The notes under the pieces are model-generated. The model did no database searches and was not told the origin of the DNA. It saw nothing but the letters and a program-made list of their open reading frames with translations. A DNA stretch of 19,984 nt from the NCBI GenBank assembly GCA_947254025.1, contig CAMYBS010000020.1, forward strand, positions 1-19,984. Reading direction: 5' to 3'. Positions 1 through 7,966 of this stretch are shown here, piece after piece. The number at the start of each line of letters is the position of its first letter. Position 1 is the stretch's first letter. The translations under genes and the position numbers were made by a program. Source of the DNA: an uncultured Clostridia bacterium (lineage in GTDB: Bacteria > Bacillota > Clostridia > Tissierellales > Peptoniphilaceae).

Positions 1-14
1 AAAGGAGTGATTTT

Positions 15-1238
15 ATGGAAAAAGGAGTTAGAGTTTATTCAGAAATTGGTAAACTTAGAAAAGTAATCCTTCATAGACCTGGCGAAGAAATCAATAACGT
101 TTCACCAGATACTATGCAAGAGCTACTATTCGACGAAGTACCTTACCTAGATCAAGCACTTAGAGAACATGATTACTTTGCAAACATTTTAAAAGAAAGC
201 GGATGCGAAGTTTATTATCTTGAAGACCTAGTTGCTGATGTAATTAAGGACAAAAACCTAAAAGAAAGCCTAATCGAAGAATTCTTAGACGAAGCTGATC
301 TTCACACACCAAACGAAAGATATATCATGAAGGACATTTTGTTACAACAAAAGTCTGAAAAGGATATGGTTATGAAGATGATAGCTGGTACAAGAATGAC
401 TGAGCTTACTAAGAGAAGCAAAGAAACACTTGCTGACTTCTCTGACGCAGACAGATATTTCTTAACAGTACCAATGCCAAACGCTTACTTCACAAGAGAC
501 CCATTCGCAAACATCGGTCACGGTGTTGCCATCAACAAGATGTGGTCAAATGTTAGAAGAAGAGAAACATTATTTGGTAAATATATCTACGACCATCACG
601 AAATGTTCAAGGGAGTAGACGTACCTAGATGGTATGACAGAACAGATACTTTCCACACAGAAGGCGGAGACCAACTTATTCTTACTAAAGATGTATTAGC
701 TGTAGGTATCTCTCAAAGAACTGAAGCAGCAGCACTTCAAAAACTAGCTGAAAACGTTTTGAACGCTGGCGAATTTAAGACAGTTCTTGCAATCAACATC
801 CCTCAATCACACGCTTTCATGCACCTTGACACAGTATTTACAATGATTGACAAAGATAAATTCACTATCCACCCAGAAGTTGAAGGACCACTAGTAGTTT
901 ATTCAATGGTTAAAGACGGCGACAAGATCGTTATAACTGAAGAAAAGAACTCACTAGACAAAGTTCTAGCTCATTATCTAGGCTTAGATAAGGTTGACTT
1001 AATCAGATGCGGCGGCGGATTAGGAATTGACGCTCAAAGAGAACAATGGAACGACGGTTCAAACACATTAGCTATCGCTCCAGGCGAAGTTGTAGTATAT
1101 GACAGAAACGTTGTAACAAATGACCTACTTGAAAAAGAAGGAATCAAATTACACAGAATGCCATCATATGAACTTTCAAGAGGTAGAGGGGGCCCAAGAT
1201 GTATGTCTATGCCACTTTACAGAGAGGACGTTAAATAA
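15..1238 (+). CDS. arcA: Arginine deiminase
   Basis: Cytoplasmic enzyme that hydrolyses L-arginine to L-citrulline and ammonia, the first step of the arginine deiminase (ADI) ATP-generating pathway. The 407-residue protein is full length for the family. Diagnostic motifs are visible: FTRDPF near residue 160, EGGDQLIL near 216, HLDTVFTMID near 272 (catalytic His/Asp), and the C-terminal GRGGPRCMSMP with the nucleophilic Cys at residue 396. A strong Shine-Dalgarno (AAAGGAG, bases 1-7) sits just upstream of the ATG. The promoter lies outside the window. It leads the arcA-arcB-arcC order and all visible Arg codons are of the AGA type, which suggests high expression. No arginine/ornithine antiporter (ArcD) is seen inside the window. 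Confidence 0.97.
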   Translation: MEKGVRVYSEIGKLRKVILHRPGEEINNVSPDTMQELLFDEVPYLDQALREHDYFANILKESGCEVYYLEDLVADVIKDKNLKESLIEEFLDEADLHTPNERYIMKDILLQQKSEKDMVMKMIAGTRMTELTKRSKETLADFSDADRYFLTVPMPNAYFTRDPFANIGHGVAINKMWSNVRRRETLFGKYIYDHHEMFKGVDVPRWYDRTDTFHTEGGDQLILTKDVLAVGISQRTEAAALQKLAENVLNAGEFKTVLAINIPQSHAFMHLDTVFTMIDKDKFTIHPEVEGPLVVYSMVKDGDKIVITEEKNSLDKVLAHYLGLDKVDLIRCGGGLGIDAQREQWNDGSNTLAIAPGEVVVYDRNVVTNDLLEKEGIKLHRMPSYELSRGRGGPRCMSMPLYREDVK

Positions 1239-1278
1239 TTATATTAACTAAACTAAAAAACACGGAGGTTATTAGAAC

Positions 1279-2280
1279 ATGGCAGTTAATTTACACGGCA
1301 GAAATTTCATCACACTAAAAGACTTTACACCAGATGAAATACACTACCTATTAAACCTTGCTAGCGACTTAAAAGCTAAGAAGAGAGCAGGTATTAAAGG
1401 TGATTTACTAGATAGAAAGAACATCGTACTATTATTTGAAAAAACTAGTACAAGAACAAGATGTTCATTCGAAGTTGCTTGTATGGACGAAGGTGGCCAA
1501 GTTACATTCTTAGGTTCACAAGACTCACAAATGGGCAAGAAAGAATCAATCGAAGATACAGCAAAAGTATTAGGTAGATTCTACGATGGTATCGAATTTA
1601 GAGGTTTCAAACAAGAAACAGTTGATACACTTGCAAAACACGCAGGAGTACCAGTTTGGAACGGTTTAACAGACCTTTACCATCCAACACAAATCTTAGC
1701 TGACTTCATGACAGTTAAAGAATATGTGCCAAAGCCATTCAACGAAGTTAAATTCGTTTACGTAGGCGACGCTAGAAACAATATGGGTAACTCCCTAATG
1801 ATAGGCGCTGCTAAGATGGGTATGCACTTTGTAGCACTTGCTCCAAAGGAATTATGGCCATCAAAAGAACTTGTTAAAGAAATGGAAGAAGTTTCTAAAG
1901 TAACAGGCGCAACTATCGAATTCGAAGAAGACGTTAAGAAAGCAGTTAAAGGCGCAGACGTTATCTACACAGACGTTTGGGTATCAATGGGCGAAGAAGA
2001 CAAATTCGAAGAAAGAATCAAACTTCTAAAACCATATCAAGTAGATATGAAGATGATCAAAGCTACAGGCAATGAACACGTTATCTTCTTACACTGCTTG
2101 CCAAGCTTCCACGACCTTAACACTAAGATCGGTGCTGAAATTGGTGAAAAATACGGCTTAAAAGAAATGGAAGTTACAGACGAAGTATTCAGAAGCAAGT
2201 ACTCAAGAGTATTTGACGAAGCTGAAAACAGAATGCACACTATCAAAGCCGTTATGGTAGCAACTATAGGAAAACTATAG
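1279..2280 (+). CDS. arcB: Ornithine carbamoyltransferase (catabolic)
   Basis: Converts citrulline plus phosphate to ornithine plus carbamoyl phosphate in the catabolic direction, the second ADI step. The protein has 333 residues, the usual length. It shows the carbamoyl-phosphate motif STRTRC (near residue 56), HPTQ (near 136), DVWVSMGEE (near 232) and the ornithine-site HCLP motif (near 273). GGAGG at 1264-1268 is 10 nt before the ATG. The catabolic assignment comes from context: it sits 40 nt after arcA and 1 nt before carbamate kinase, with no arginine-biosynthesis genes nearby. Sequence alone does not separate ArcB from anabolic ArgF. Confidence 0.95.
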   Translation: MAVNLHGRNFITLKDFTPDEIHYLLNLASDLKAKKRAGIKGDLLDRKNIVLLFEKTSTRTRCSFEVACMDEGGQVTFLGSQDSQMGKKESIEDTAKVLGRFYDGIEFRGFKQETVDTLAKHAGVPVWNGLTDLYHPTQILADFMTVKEYVPKPFNEVKFVYVGDARNNMGNSLMIGAAKMGMHFVALAPKELWPSKELVKEMEEVSKVTGATIEFEEDVKKAVKGADVIYTDVWVSMGEEDKFEERIKLLKPYQVDMKMIKATGNEHVIFLHCLPSFHDLNTKIGAEIGEKYGLKEMEVTDEVFRSKYSRVFDEAENRMHTIKAVMVATIGKL

Positions 2281-2281
2281 A

Positions 2282-3184
2282 ATGAAGGTAGTAGTTGCAT
2301 TAGGAGGCAACGCTCTAGGCAAAACTTGTGCAGAACAAAAAGAACTAGTTAAGAAGACAGCAAAACCAATTGTCGACTTAATCGAACAAGGTAACAAAGT
2401 TACCATCGCTCACGGTAATGGCCCTCAAGTAGGCCTTATCAACAACGCATTCAAAGGCGAGATGCCATTTGCAGAATGCGGTGCAATGAGCCAAGGCTAC
2501 ATCGGATACCACTTACAAAATGCCATCAAGGCAGAATTAAACAAAAGAGGTATCAAAAAGAACGTAGCAACAGTTATAACACAAGTACTAGTAGATAAAG
2601 ATGACAAAGCATTCCAAAACCCAACTAAGCCTATCGGTCTATTCTACTCAAAAGAAGAAGCTGAAAAACTTAGTGCGGCAACAGGCGACACATACGTAGA
2701 AGACGCAGGTAGAGGTTACAGAAGAGTTGTAGCTTCACCAAAGCCACAGGGCGTTGTTGAAAAAGATGTTGTTAGTCACCTAATCGAAGCAGGAGACGTT
2801 GTAATCACAGTTGGCGGCGGCGGAATCCCAGTTATTAAAGATGGCGAAGGCTACCAAGGCGTAGCAGCAGTTATCGACAAAGACTTCGCTTCAGAAAAAC
2901 TTGCTGAGATAGTTGATGCAGATCAACTAATCATACTAACAGCGGTTGAAAAAGTTGCCATAAACTTCGGTAAAGAAAACCAAGAAGAGCTTAGCAAAGT
3001 AACAGTAGATGAGATGAAAAAGTACTCAGAAGAAGGACACTTCGCAAAAGGATCAATGCTTCCAAAAGTTGAAGCAGCAATCATGTTTGCAGAGTCGAAA
3101 CCAGGCAGAGTAAGTTTAATTACATCACTTGAAAAAGCAGGCGAAGGTATCGAAGGAAAGACTGGAACAATAATTTCTAAGTAA
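2282..3184 (+). CDS. arcC: Carbamate kinase
   Basis: Transfers phosphate from carbamoyl phosphate to ADP, giving ATP, CO2 and ammonia; this is the energy-yielding last step of the ADI pathway. The 300-residue protein has the amino-acid-kinase fold signatures: VVALGGNALG at the N-terminus, AHGNGPQVG near residue 44, GGGGIPV near 178, AVIDKDFASEKLAE near 198 and DQLIILTAVEKVAI near 219. The ATG is 1 nt after the arcB stop, so translational coupling is likely; a modest AGGA lies at 2268-2271 inside arcB. Two intrinsic terminators follow immediately, so the operon ends here. Confidence 0.96.
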   Translation: MKVVVALGGNALGKTCAEQKELVKKTAKPIVDLIEQGNKVTIAHGNGPQVGLINNAFKGEMPFAECGAMSQGYIGYHLQNAIKAELNKRGIKKNVATVITQVLVDKDDKAFQNPTKPIGLFYSKEEAEKLSAATGDTYVEDAGRGYRRVVASPKPQGVVEKDVVSHLIEAGDVVITVGGGGIPVIKDGEGYQGVAAVIDKDFASEKLAEIVDADQLIILTAVEKVAINFGKENQEELSKVTVDEMKKYSEEGHFAKGSMLPKVEAAIMFAESKPGRVSLITSLEKAGEGIEGKTGTIISK

Positions 3185-3196
3185 TAGAAATATATG

Positions 3197-3227
3197 AAAG
3201 AGCAGATTTATGTCTGCTCTTTTTTTT
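3197..3227 (+). terminator. Intrinsic terminator of the arcABC operon
   Basis: A 10-bp stem, AAAGAGCAGA (3197-3206) with TCTGCTCTTT (3213-3222), closes a 6-nt loop and runs directly into a T tract that reaches 3227. It lies 12 nt after the arcC stop. Confidence 0.92.
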
Positions 3228-3230
3228 ATG

Positions 3231-3256
3231 GGTGCCACAGGGCACTTCTTTTTTTT
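3231..3256 (+). terminator. Second, tandem terminator after arcC
   Basis: GTGCC (3232-3236), tetraloop ACAG, GGCAC (3241-3245), then a T-rich run TTCTTTTTTTT (3246-3256). This short GC stem sits directly downstream of the first terminator and would act as a backup, insulating the grd region from arc transcription. Confidence 0.7.
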
Positions 3257-3267
3257 ATGTTTTATAC

Positions 3268-3396
3268 GCCTCTAATTATATAGCGAGCCTCTAATTGTAT
3301 ATGAAGCCTCTGACTATATAGCAAGGCTCCAACTATATGTGTGGCTCCTACTATATGTGTGGCTTCATATGTATAGAGATGCTCCTACTATATGCC
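3268..3396. repeat. Degenerate 18-19 bp tandem repeat, about seven units
   Basis: Units begin at 3268, 3287, 3306, 3325, 3343, 3361 and about 3380, a spacing of 19, 19, 19, 18, 18 and 19. Each starts with G(C/G)CTC or a close variant and continues into an ACTATAT-like core. The first three units share GCCTCT(A/G)A; units four, five and seven share GCTCC(A/T)ACTATATG; unit six is the most diverged. The period is not a multiple of three and no ORF covers it, so it is non-coding. The divergence between units argues for an old tandem array or several binding sites rather than a fresh slippage product. Confidence 0.75.
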
Positions 3397-3523
3397 TAGT
3401 TTCTTAGTTTTAAATTTTGAGTTTTGTTTTTGAAAAACACTTTTTATCTCTATTTTCACATTAACCCTATATACACTTCAGCATATTATCAATAGCAAGG
3501 ATTAATAAATTTAATACCAAAAC

Positions 3524-3539
3524 TGTTAGTGCACTAACA
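3524..3539. promoter_or_regulatory. Palindromic operator candidate 1 upstream of grdX
   Basis: TGTTAGTGCACTAACA is a perfect 16-bp palindrome of form TGTTA-N6-TAACA, the arm-and-gap layout of Crp/Fnr-family sites. It lies 80 nt before the grdX start. Its centre is 30 bp from the second site. It could also fold as a weak RNA hairpin with a 4-nt loop, but it has no T tract after it on the + strand. Confidence 0.65.
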
Positions 3540-3554
3540 AAATTGAAAAAAACT

Positions 3555-3568
3555 GTTAGAGCTCTAAC
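3555..3568. promoter_or_regulatory. Palindromic operator candidate 2 upstream of grdX
   Basis: GTTAGAGCTCTAAC is a perfect 14-bp palindrome. With the preceding T it again reads TGTTA-N6-TAAC, matching site 1 at every position except the inner two base pairs and the last base. The shared context AAAACTGTTAG in front of both sites makes a 30-bp periodic unit. A TTTTCTTTTTTT run follows, so a terminator or attenuator role is an alternative, although a 5-bp stem would be weak. Confidence 0.65.
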
Positions 3569-3618
3569 TTTTCTTTTTTTGCTCTATATGGTTTAATTTA
3601 TGTATAAGGAGGATGATT

Positions 3619-3969
3619 ATGAACAAGGATATCGTAATTGTTACGAATAATGATCGAGTGCTTAGCGAGTACGAAAACACTATAAAGGTCGATGGAGATT
3701 ACTTGGATGTGCTACACAAGGTAAGAGATCTTACACATTTAGGGTATTCTTTGGTGACTCATCCACTTGCTGCATCAATCAGGATGTTTTACTCGCCGTT
3801 TAGAAGCGTAGCGTTAAGGAAGGGTTTCAGTGAAAAATCGATTGAGGTCATCGAGAATTCTATTGATACTTACAATAACACTATGGGCGTAAGAAGGCCA
3901 GATTACGAAAACGGTGATGACTATAAACTCTTAGATGTAGTTCTTCTTAAGGAAGGATTAGAAAAATAA
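3619..3969 (+). CDS. grdX: GrdX family protein
   Basis: A small protein (116 residues from this start) of the GrdX family, which is typically encoded first in glycine-reductase gene clusters and whose biochemical role is unknown. Visible family features are the N-terminal VIVTNNDRV segment, a middle LHKVRDLTHLGYSLVTHPLA region, and SPFRSVALRKG. An earlier in-frame ATG at 3613 abuts the Shine-Dalgarno (AAGGAGG, 3606-3612), so the ATG at 3619, 6 nt after it, is the more likely start. It precedes the GrdE-type gene by 14 nt, as expected for one transcript. The recognition rests on family resemblance and gene position together. Confidence 0.85.
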   Translation: MNKDIVIVTNNDRVLSEYENTIKVDGDYLDVLHKVRDLTHLGYSLVTHPLAASIRMFYSPFRSVALRKGFSEKSIEVIENSIDTYNNTMGVRRPDYENGDDYKLLDVVLLKEGLEK

Positions 3970-3983
3970 GGAAGGGGTAGATT

Positions 3984-5270
3984 ATGAGATTAGAGTATCA
4001 AAATTGCTTGATTGAAGATGTTAAATTCTCTGATGTTACTAAGGTTGAGAACAAAACTCTTTATATCAACAAGGAAGAAATGATTAAGTGCCTAGAGGAA
4101 GTTGATTTTGTAACTGAAATTGGTATTGACTTAGCAAAACCTGGCGAAAAGACTAGAATCATTCCTGTTAAGGACTGTATTGAACCTAGATTTAGGGTAG
4201 GTAGAACTAACAAGTTCCCAGGAGTTACTGGTGAATTAGAACAACTTGGTGACGGAACAACTAAGATTATGAAGAATGTTGCTGTTGTTACTGTTGGTGA
4301 TGTTGTTGGTTTCCAAGAAGGTATCATCGATATGTGGGGCGAAGGTGCTGACTACACTCCATTCTCTAAAACATTGAATGTTGTTGTTGACATCAAGGCT
4401 AGAAAGGATATCGAACCACATGAGCACGAAACTTGCGCAAGACTTGTAGGTCTTAAGGCAGCAGAATACTTAGGAAACGCTCTTGAACATGTTGAAGCTG
4501 ACAATACTGAAGTATTTGAGCTTAAGGACATCAAGACTGAATCTGAAAGATTAAAAGATCTACCAAGAGTTGTCTATGCTCAAATGATGATAGCTCAAGG
4601 TTTACTTCACGACGTATATATCTACGGCGTTGACGTTAAGAAGATTCTTCCAACTCTTCTTCATCCAAATGAAGAGCTTGACGGAGCTGTTGTAAGTGGT
4701 AACTGTGTTGCTGCATGTGACAAGATAACTACTTTCCAACATCAAAACAACTCTGTTATTAAGGAATTATACAAAGAACACGGCAAGACTATAAACTTCA
4801 TTGGAGAGATTATGGTTCCAGAGTTAACTACTCTTGATGGTAAGTTTAGAACTTGCGACTATACTGTTAAGCTTTGCAAGATGCTTGCAGCTGACGGCGT
4901 TGTAATCTCTGAAGAAGGTTACGGTAACCCAGACTCAGACTTAGTTATGATTTCTGCTGGTCTTGAAAAGGCTGGTATCAAATCAGTTCTAATCACTGAC
5001 GAGTGCTCAGGTTGGGCTGGAGACTCTCAACCACTAGCTGACGCTAAGAAGGAAGCTTGCGCTGTAGTTTCTACAGGTAACGTATCTCACTTAGTTCACC
5101 TAGAAAAAGCAGATAAGATTATTGGTAACGTTGAAGCTATTAAGAACTTAGCAGGTGGATGGGACGGATGCTATGATGCAGAAAAAGGAACTATAGTATG
5201 CGAACTTAACGCAGTTATCGGTTCAACTTCTGAGATAGGCTTCCATAACCTAACAGTTAAGCTTTACTAG
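3984..5270 (+). CDS. grdE: Glycine/sarcosine/betaine reductase component B, GrdE-type proprotein
   Basis: Substrate-binding proprotein of the component B selenoenzyme complex, 428 residues as usual for GrdE/GrdG/GrdI. In this family the chain cleaves itself before an internal Cys, which becomes the pyruvoyl group that forms a Schiff base with the amino substrate. The site is visible as VVSGNCVAACD, with the cut expected between Asn240 and Cys241, giving fragments of about 240 and 188 residues. Other family blocks are EPRFRVGRTNKFPG (near 68), PHEHETCARLVG (near 145) and ITDECSGWAGDSQPL. It is 9 nt from the GrdB-type gene. Sequence does not decide between glycine (grdE), sarcosine (grdG) and betaine (grdI); the symbol denotes the family. 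The absence of grdA, grdC and grdD nearby makes a dedicated sarcosine or betaine unit a real possibility. Confidence 0.9.
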   Translation: MRLEYQNCLIEDVKFSDVTKVENKTLYINKEEMIKCLEEVDFVTEIGIDLAKPGEKTRIIPVKDCIEPRFRVGRTNKFPGVTGELEQLGDGTTKIMKNVAVVTVGDVVGFQEGIIDMWGEGADYTPFSKTLNVVVDIKARKDIEPHEHETCARLVGLKAAEYLGNALEHVEADNTEVFELKDIKTESERLKDLPRVVYAQMMIAQGLLHDVYIYGVDVKKILPTLLHPNEELDGAVVSGNCVAACDKITTFQHQNNSVIKELYKEHGKTINFIGEIMVPELTTLDGKFRTCDYTVKLCKMLAADGVVISEEGYGNPDSDLVMISAGLEKAGIKSVLITDECSGWAGDSQPLADAKKEACAVVSTGNVSHLVHLEKADKIIGNVEAIKNLAGGWDGCYDAEKGTIVCELNAVIGSTSEIGFHNLTVKLY

Positions 5271-5279
5271 GAGGTATTT

Positions 5280-6569
5280 ATGAAAAAAATATTATACTAT
5301 GTAAATCAATTCTTCGGACAAATAGGTGGGGAAGACAAAGCTGATTACGAACCACATTTCGAAGAAAAAGCAGTAGGTTGCGCACAAGCTTTTGATAAGG
5401 CTTTAGTTGATGGTCACGTTGTTGGTACTATCATCTGCGGTGACAACTACTACAATGAAAATAAAGAAGTATCAGACAAATTTATATTAGATGTTTTTGA
5501 AAAGGTTCAACCTGACGTAGTTGTAGCAGGACCTGCATTCAATGCTGGTAGATATGGTATGGCTTGCTCTGGTGTTATTAACCTACTAAAAGACAAGAAC
5601 GTACCTGTAGTTACTGGTATGTATATTGAAAACCCTGCAGTTGATATGTGCAGACTAAACAGCTACATCATTGAAACAGCTGACTCAGCTGCTAAGATGA
5701 AGGAAGCTATCCATGATATGGCAGCTTTAGTTAATAAGATTATCGAAGGCAAGAGCCTTACTCCAAAGGAAGACGGTTATATGCCACAAGGTAGACGTTT
5801 AACTGAATTCTCTGACAAGATTGGTGCTAGAAGAGCAGTTGAAATGCTTCTTAAGAGATTCAAAGGCGAAGAGTTCGAAACAGAACTTCCAATGCCAGAA
5901 TTTGACGAAGTAGAACCAGCTTCCCCTATTGCTGATATGAAGAAGGCAGTTATCGCACTTGTTACAACAGGTGGTGTTGTTCCTCTAGGCAACCCAGACA
6001 AAGTTCAATCAGCTTCAGCTCAAAAGTGGGCTAAGTATGATGTAAGCGATTTAGACGAGCTAAAAGGCAAGTTCATTACAATCCACGGTGGTTTCGACCC
6101 AGTATATTGTAACGCAAAGGCCGACAGAGTTGCTCCACTAGATCAATTAACAAGACTTAAAAAAGAAGGCGTTATTGGCGGAGTTTACAAATACTTCTAT
6201 ACAACAACAGGTACTGGTACATCAGTTGCCAACGCTAGAAGATTCGGTAAAGAAATCGGACAAGAATTAAAAGATGCACATGTTGACGGCGTAATATTGA
6301 CTAGTACGTGAGGTACTTGTACACGTTGCGGTGCAACAATAGTAAAAGAAATAGAAAGATATGGTATCCCTATAGTACACATGGCTACTATAACTACAAT
6401 TTCACAATCAGTAGGTGCAAACAGAATTGTTCCAACTGTAGCAATTCCATATCCAGTTGGAAATCCAGAATTAGGTGCTCGTGAAGAAGGCCTAAGAGAG
6501 GAATTAGTAGAAAGAGCAATCAAAGCATTACAAACAAAGGTAGACAAACCAACTATATTTAAAGCATAG
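5280..6569 (+). CDS. grdB: Glycine/sarcosine/betaine reductase component B selenoprotein, GrdB-type (UGA = Sec344)
   Basis: Selenoprotein subunit of component B (GrdB/GrdF/GrdH family). It works with the pyruvoyl subunit to reductively cleave the C-N bond of the substrate and pass a carboxymethyl group to the selenoprotein GrdA. The frame is open from 5280, meets TGA at 6309-6311, and continues without break to TAG at 6567-6569, giving 429 residues. Across the TGA the protein reads ILTST-U-GTCTRCGATIVKEIE, the UxxCxxC motif with Sec344, Cys347 and Cys350. Upstream blocks are YVNQFFGQIGGE (residue 7 on), AGPAFNAGRYGMAC (near 83), HGGFDPVYCNA and YFYTTTGTGTSVANA. A naive gene caller would split it into a 343-residue protein and a 62-residue fragment. 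GGAGG overlaps the stop of the preceding gene. Substrate is undecided, as for its partner. Confidence 0.93.
6309..6344 (+). promoter_or_regulatory. Selenocysteine UGA with SECIS-like hairpin
   Basis: Directly after the TGA (6309-6311) the sequence folds into a 5-bp stem, GTTGC (6325-6329) with GCAAC (6333-6337), closing a 3-nt GGT loop. A lower helix TACT (6314-6317) with AGTA (6341-6344) is possible. Bacterial SECIS elements lie inside the reading frame just after UGA and present an apical GU to SelB; here the GT of the loop is about 20 nt after the UGA, within the usual range. The selAB/selC genes that would serve it are not in the window. Confidence 0.75.
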
Positions 6570-6584
6570 CGTGGAGGTGTAGTT

Positions 6585-7931
6585 ATGAGCGACAAAAGTA
6601 GAGGTACTTGGAATAGTAGATTTGGATATATCATGGCGGCAGCCGGATTTTCCATCGGCTTAGGAAACGTATGGAGGTTCCCTTATTTAGTAGGAACAAA
6701 TGGAGGTGGAGCGTTCGTATTAGTTTACTTACTAATATGCGTGTTCATCGGAATACCTCTATTCTACATGGAAGTAGCACTTGGAAGAAAAGCACAAGCG
6801 AGCCCTATCCTAGGTATGAGAAAGCTAACTAAAAAAGGCAGTCCTTGGACAAGCTTTGGTTGGCTAGGCGTACTAAGCGCATTCTTTATACTAACTTATT
6901 ATATACAAATAATGGGTTGGATACTAAACTATCTTATAAAGATGGCAACAGGCGAGATGGCAGGCTTTGCAACAGAACAATATGCTGAAACTTTCGCAAA
7001 AATGATAGATAGCCCAGCAACACTCGTAATATTCACACTAGTATGTACAGTAATTATAGGTATAATCTCAGCACAAAACTTAAACGACGGCTTGGAAAAA
7101 GCTTGTAAGTTTATGATGCCAGCACTATTTATAATGCTAGTACTAGTTGTAGTTAGATCAGTAACATTACCTAACGCTATGGAAGGCGTTAAGTGGTATA
7201 TGAACGTAGACTTCTCAAAGATTAACTCAGAATCAATACTTGCAGCCTTAGGACAATGCTTCTTCTCAGTAGGTATAGCAAGTGGAGGAGCTTTCGTCTA
7301 TGGTTCATACCTAAACAAAGATTCTGATATACCAACAGACGGTCTTATGGTTATAGGCTTCGATACATTAGCAGCACTTATAGCAGGCTTTGCTATATTC
7401 CCTGCAGTATTCGCACTTAACCTACCAGCAGACTCAGGTTCAAACCTTTTATTCATAACAATGAGTAACGTATTTATGCACTTACCATTCGGAAGATTCT
7501 TCGGAGTATTATTCTTCCTACTAATGTTCTTTGCAGCATTATCATCAGCACTAGGTTACCTAGAGCCAGTAAGTTCATCATTCTCAGAGTTATTAAAGAT
7601 AAGCAGAAAGAAAGGCGTTGTTTACGCACTAGCTTCAATCTTTATAGTAGGTTTACTAACAATATTTGGACAAAATATACTAAAAGACGTAACAATACTA
7701 GGAAGAAATATGTTTGACTTCGCAGACTTCTTATCAGGCAACATCCTAATGCCACTAGGTGCGATAGCATTAATACTATACACATTATTTAAGTGGAAAT
7801 TCGATGTATTCAGAGAAGATGTTAACACAGGAGCAAACTCATTAAAGGTACCAAAGGTATTGAAATACGTTTCATACGTACTACCATTCGTATTGATAGT
7901 AATCTTCGTAAGAGGACTTGGAATATTCTAA
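6585..7931 (+). CDS. Sodium:neurotransmitter symporter (NSS) family transporter
   Basis: Inner-membrane Na+-coupled transporter of the LeuT/NSS superfamily, 448 residues with about 11-12 hydrophobic segments, the usual bacterial size. The family signature of the first membrane helix is clear: SIGLGNVWRFPY (near residue 23) followed by NGGGAFV. A second block, FAALSSALGYLEPVSSS (near 311), matches helix 8 that holds Na+-site residues. It begins 15 nt after the GrdB-type gene with its own ribosome binding site (GGAGGTG) and ends at a terminator, so it is the last gene of the grd operon. From context the substrate is most likely the one reduced by component B (glycine or sarcosine; betaine less typical for NSS). 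That is inference. Confidence 0.92.
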   Translation: MSDKSRGTWNSRFGYIMAAAGFSIGLGNVWRFPYLVGTNGGGAFVLVYLLICVFIGIPLFYMEVALGRKAQASPILGMRKLTKKGSPWTSFGWLGVLSAFFILTYYIQIMGWILNYLIKMATGEMAGFATEQYAETFAKMIDSPATLVIFTLVCTVIIGIISAQNLNDGLEKACKFMMPALFIMLVLVVVRSVTLPNAMEGVKWYMNVDFSKINSESILAALGQCFFSVGIASGGAFVYGSYLNKDSDIPTDGLMVIGFDTLAALIAGFAIFPAVFALNLPADSGSNLLFITMSNVFMHLPFGRFFGVLFFLLMFFAALSSALGYLEPVSSSFSELLKISRKKGVVYALASIFIVGLLTIFGQNILKDVTILGRNMFDFADFLSGNILMPLGAIALILYTLFKWKFDVFREDVNTGANSLKVPKVLKYVSYVLPFVLIVIFVRGLGIF

Positions 7932-7966
7932 AGATATAAAATTTTAATATATTTAGATAGTATTAG

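Larger units (their letters stand above)
3185..3618. other. 434-nt gene-free spacer between arc and grd operons
   Basis: No coding region with a plausible start and length is seen on either strand. From left to right it holds the two arc terminators, a seven-unit degenerate tandem repeat (3268-3396), an AT-rich stretch (3397-3520) in which nothing clear is seen, two palindromes (3524-3539 and 3555-3568), a T-rich run, and the ribosome binding site of grdX (3607-3612). The grdX promoter must be here. A TTGAAA hexamer at 3543-3548 and TATATG at 3585-3590 are possible elements, but no well-spaced -35/-10 pair is convincing. No glycine-riboswitch-like architecture was recognised. Confidence 0.7.

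Noticed and set aside
3268..3396. CRISPR array
   Set aside because: The units are contiguous 18-19 bp copies with no unique spacers, they vary between copies, and no cas gene is present.
3555..3580. Second palindrome plus T run as the main terminator
   Set aside because: The stem would be only 5 bp with a 4-nt loop, the arc operon is already closed by two better terminators, and the paired copy 30 bp upstream favours an operator. Kept as an alternative only.
3185..3618. Glycine riboswitch or other known leader upstream of grdX
   Set aside because: No recognisable aptamer architecture; the region is occupied by terminators, tandem repeats and palindromes.
3613..3618. grdX start at the ATG of 3613
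   Set aside because: This ATG directly abuts the Shine-Dalgarno; the next ATG at 3619 has normal spacing.
6381..6569. Separate 62-residue ORF after the 343-residue GrdB-type ORF
   Set aside because: It is the C-terminal part of the same protein read through the selenocysteine UGA at 6309; it has no ribosome binding site of its own and its sequence is family-conserved.
6197..6655. 152-residue minus-strand ORF opposite the grdB-type gene
   Set aside because: Shadow of the selenoprotein gene in the opposite strand, with no recognised domain and no promoter or ribosome binding site.
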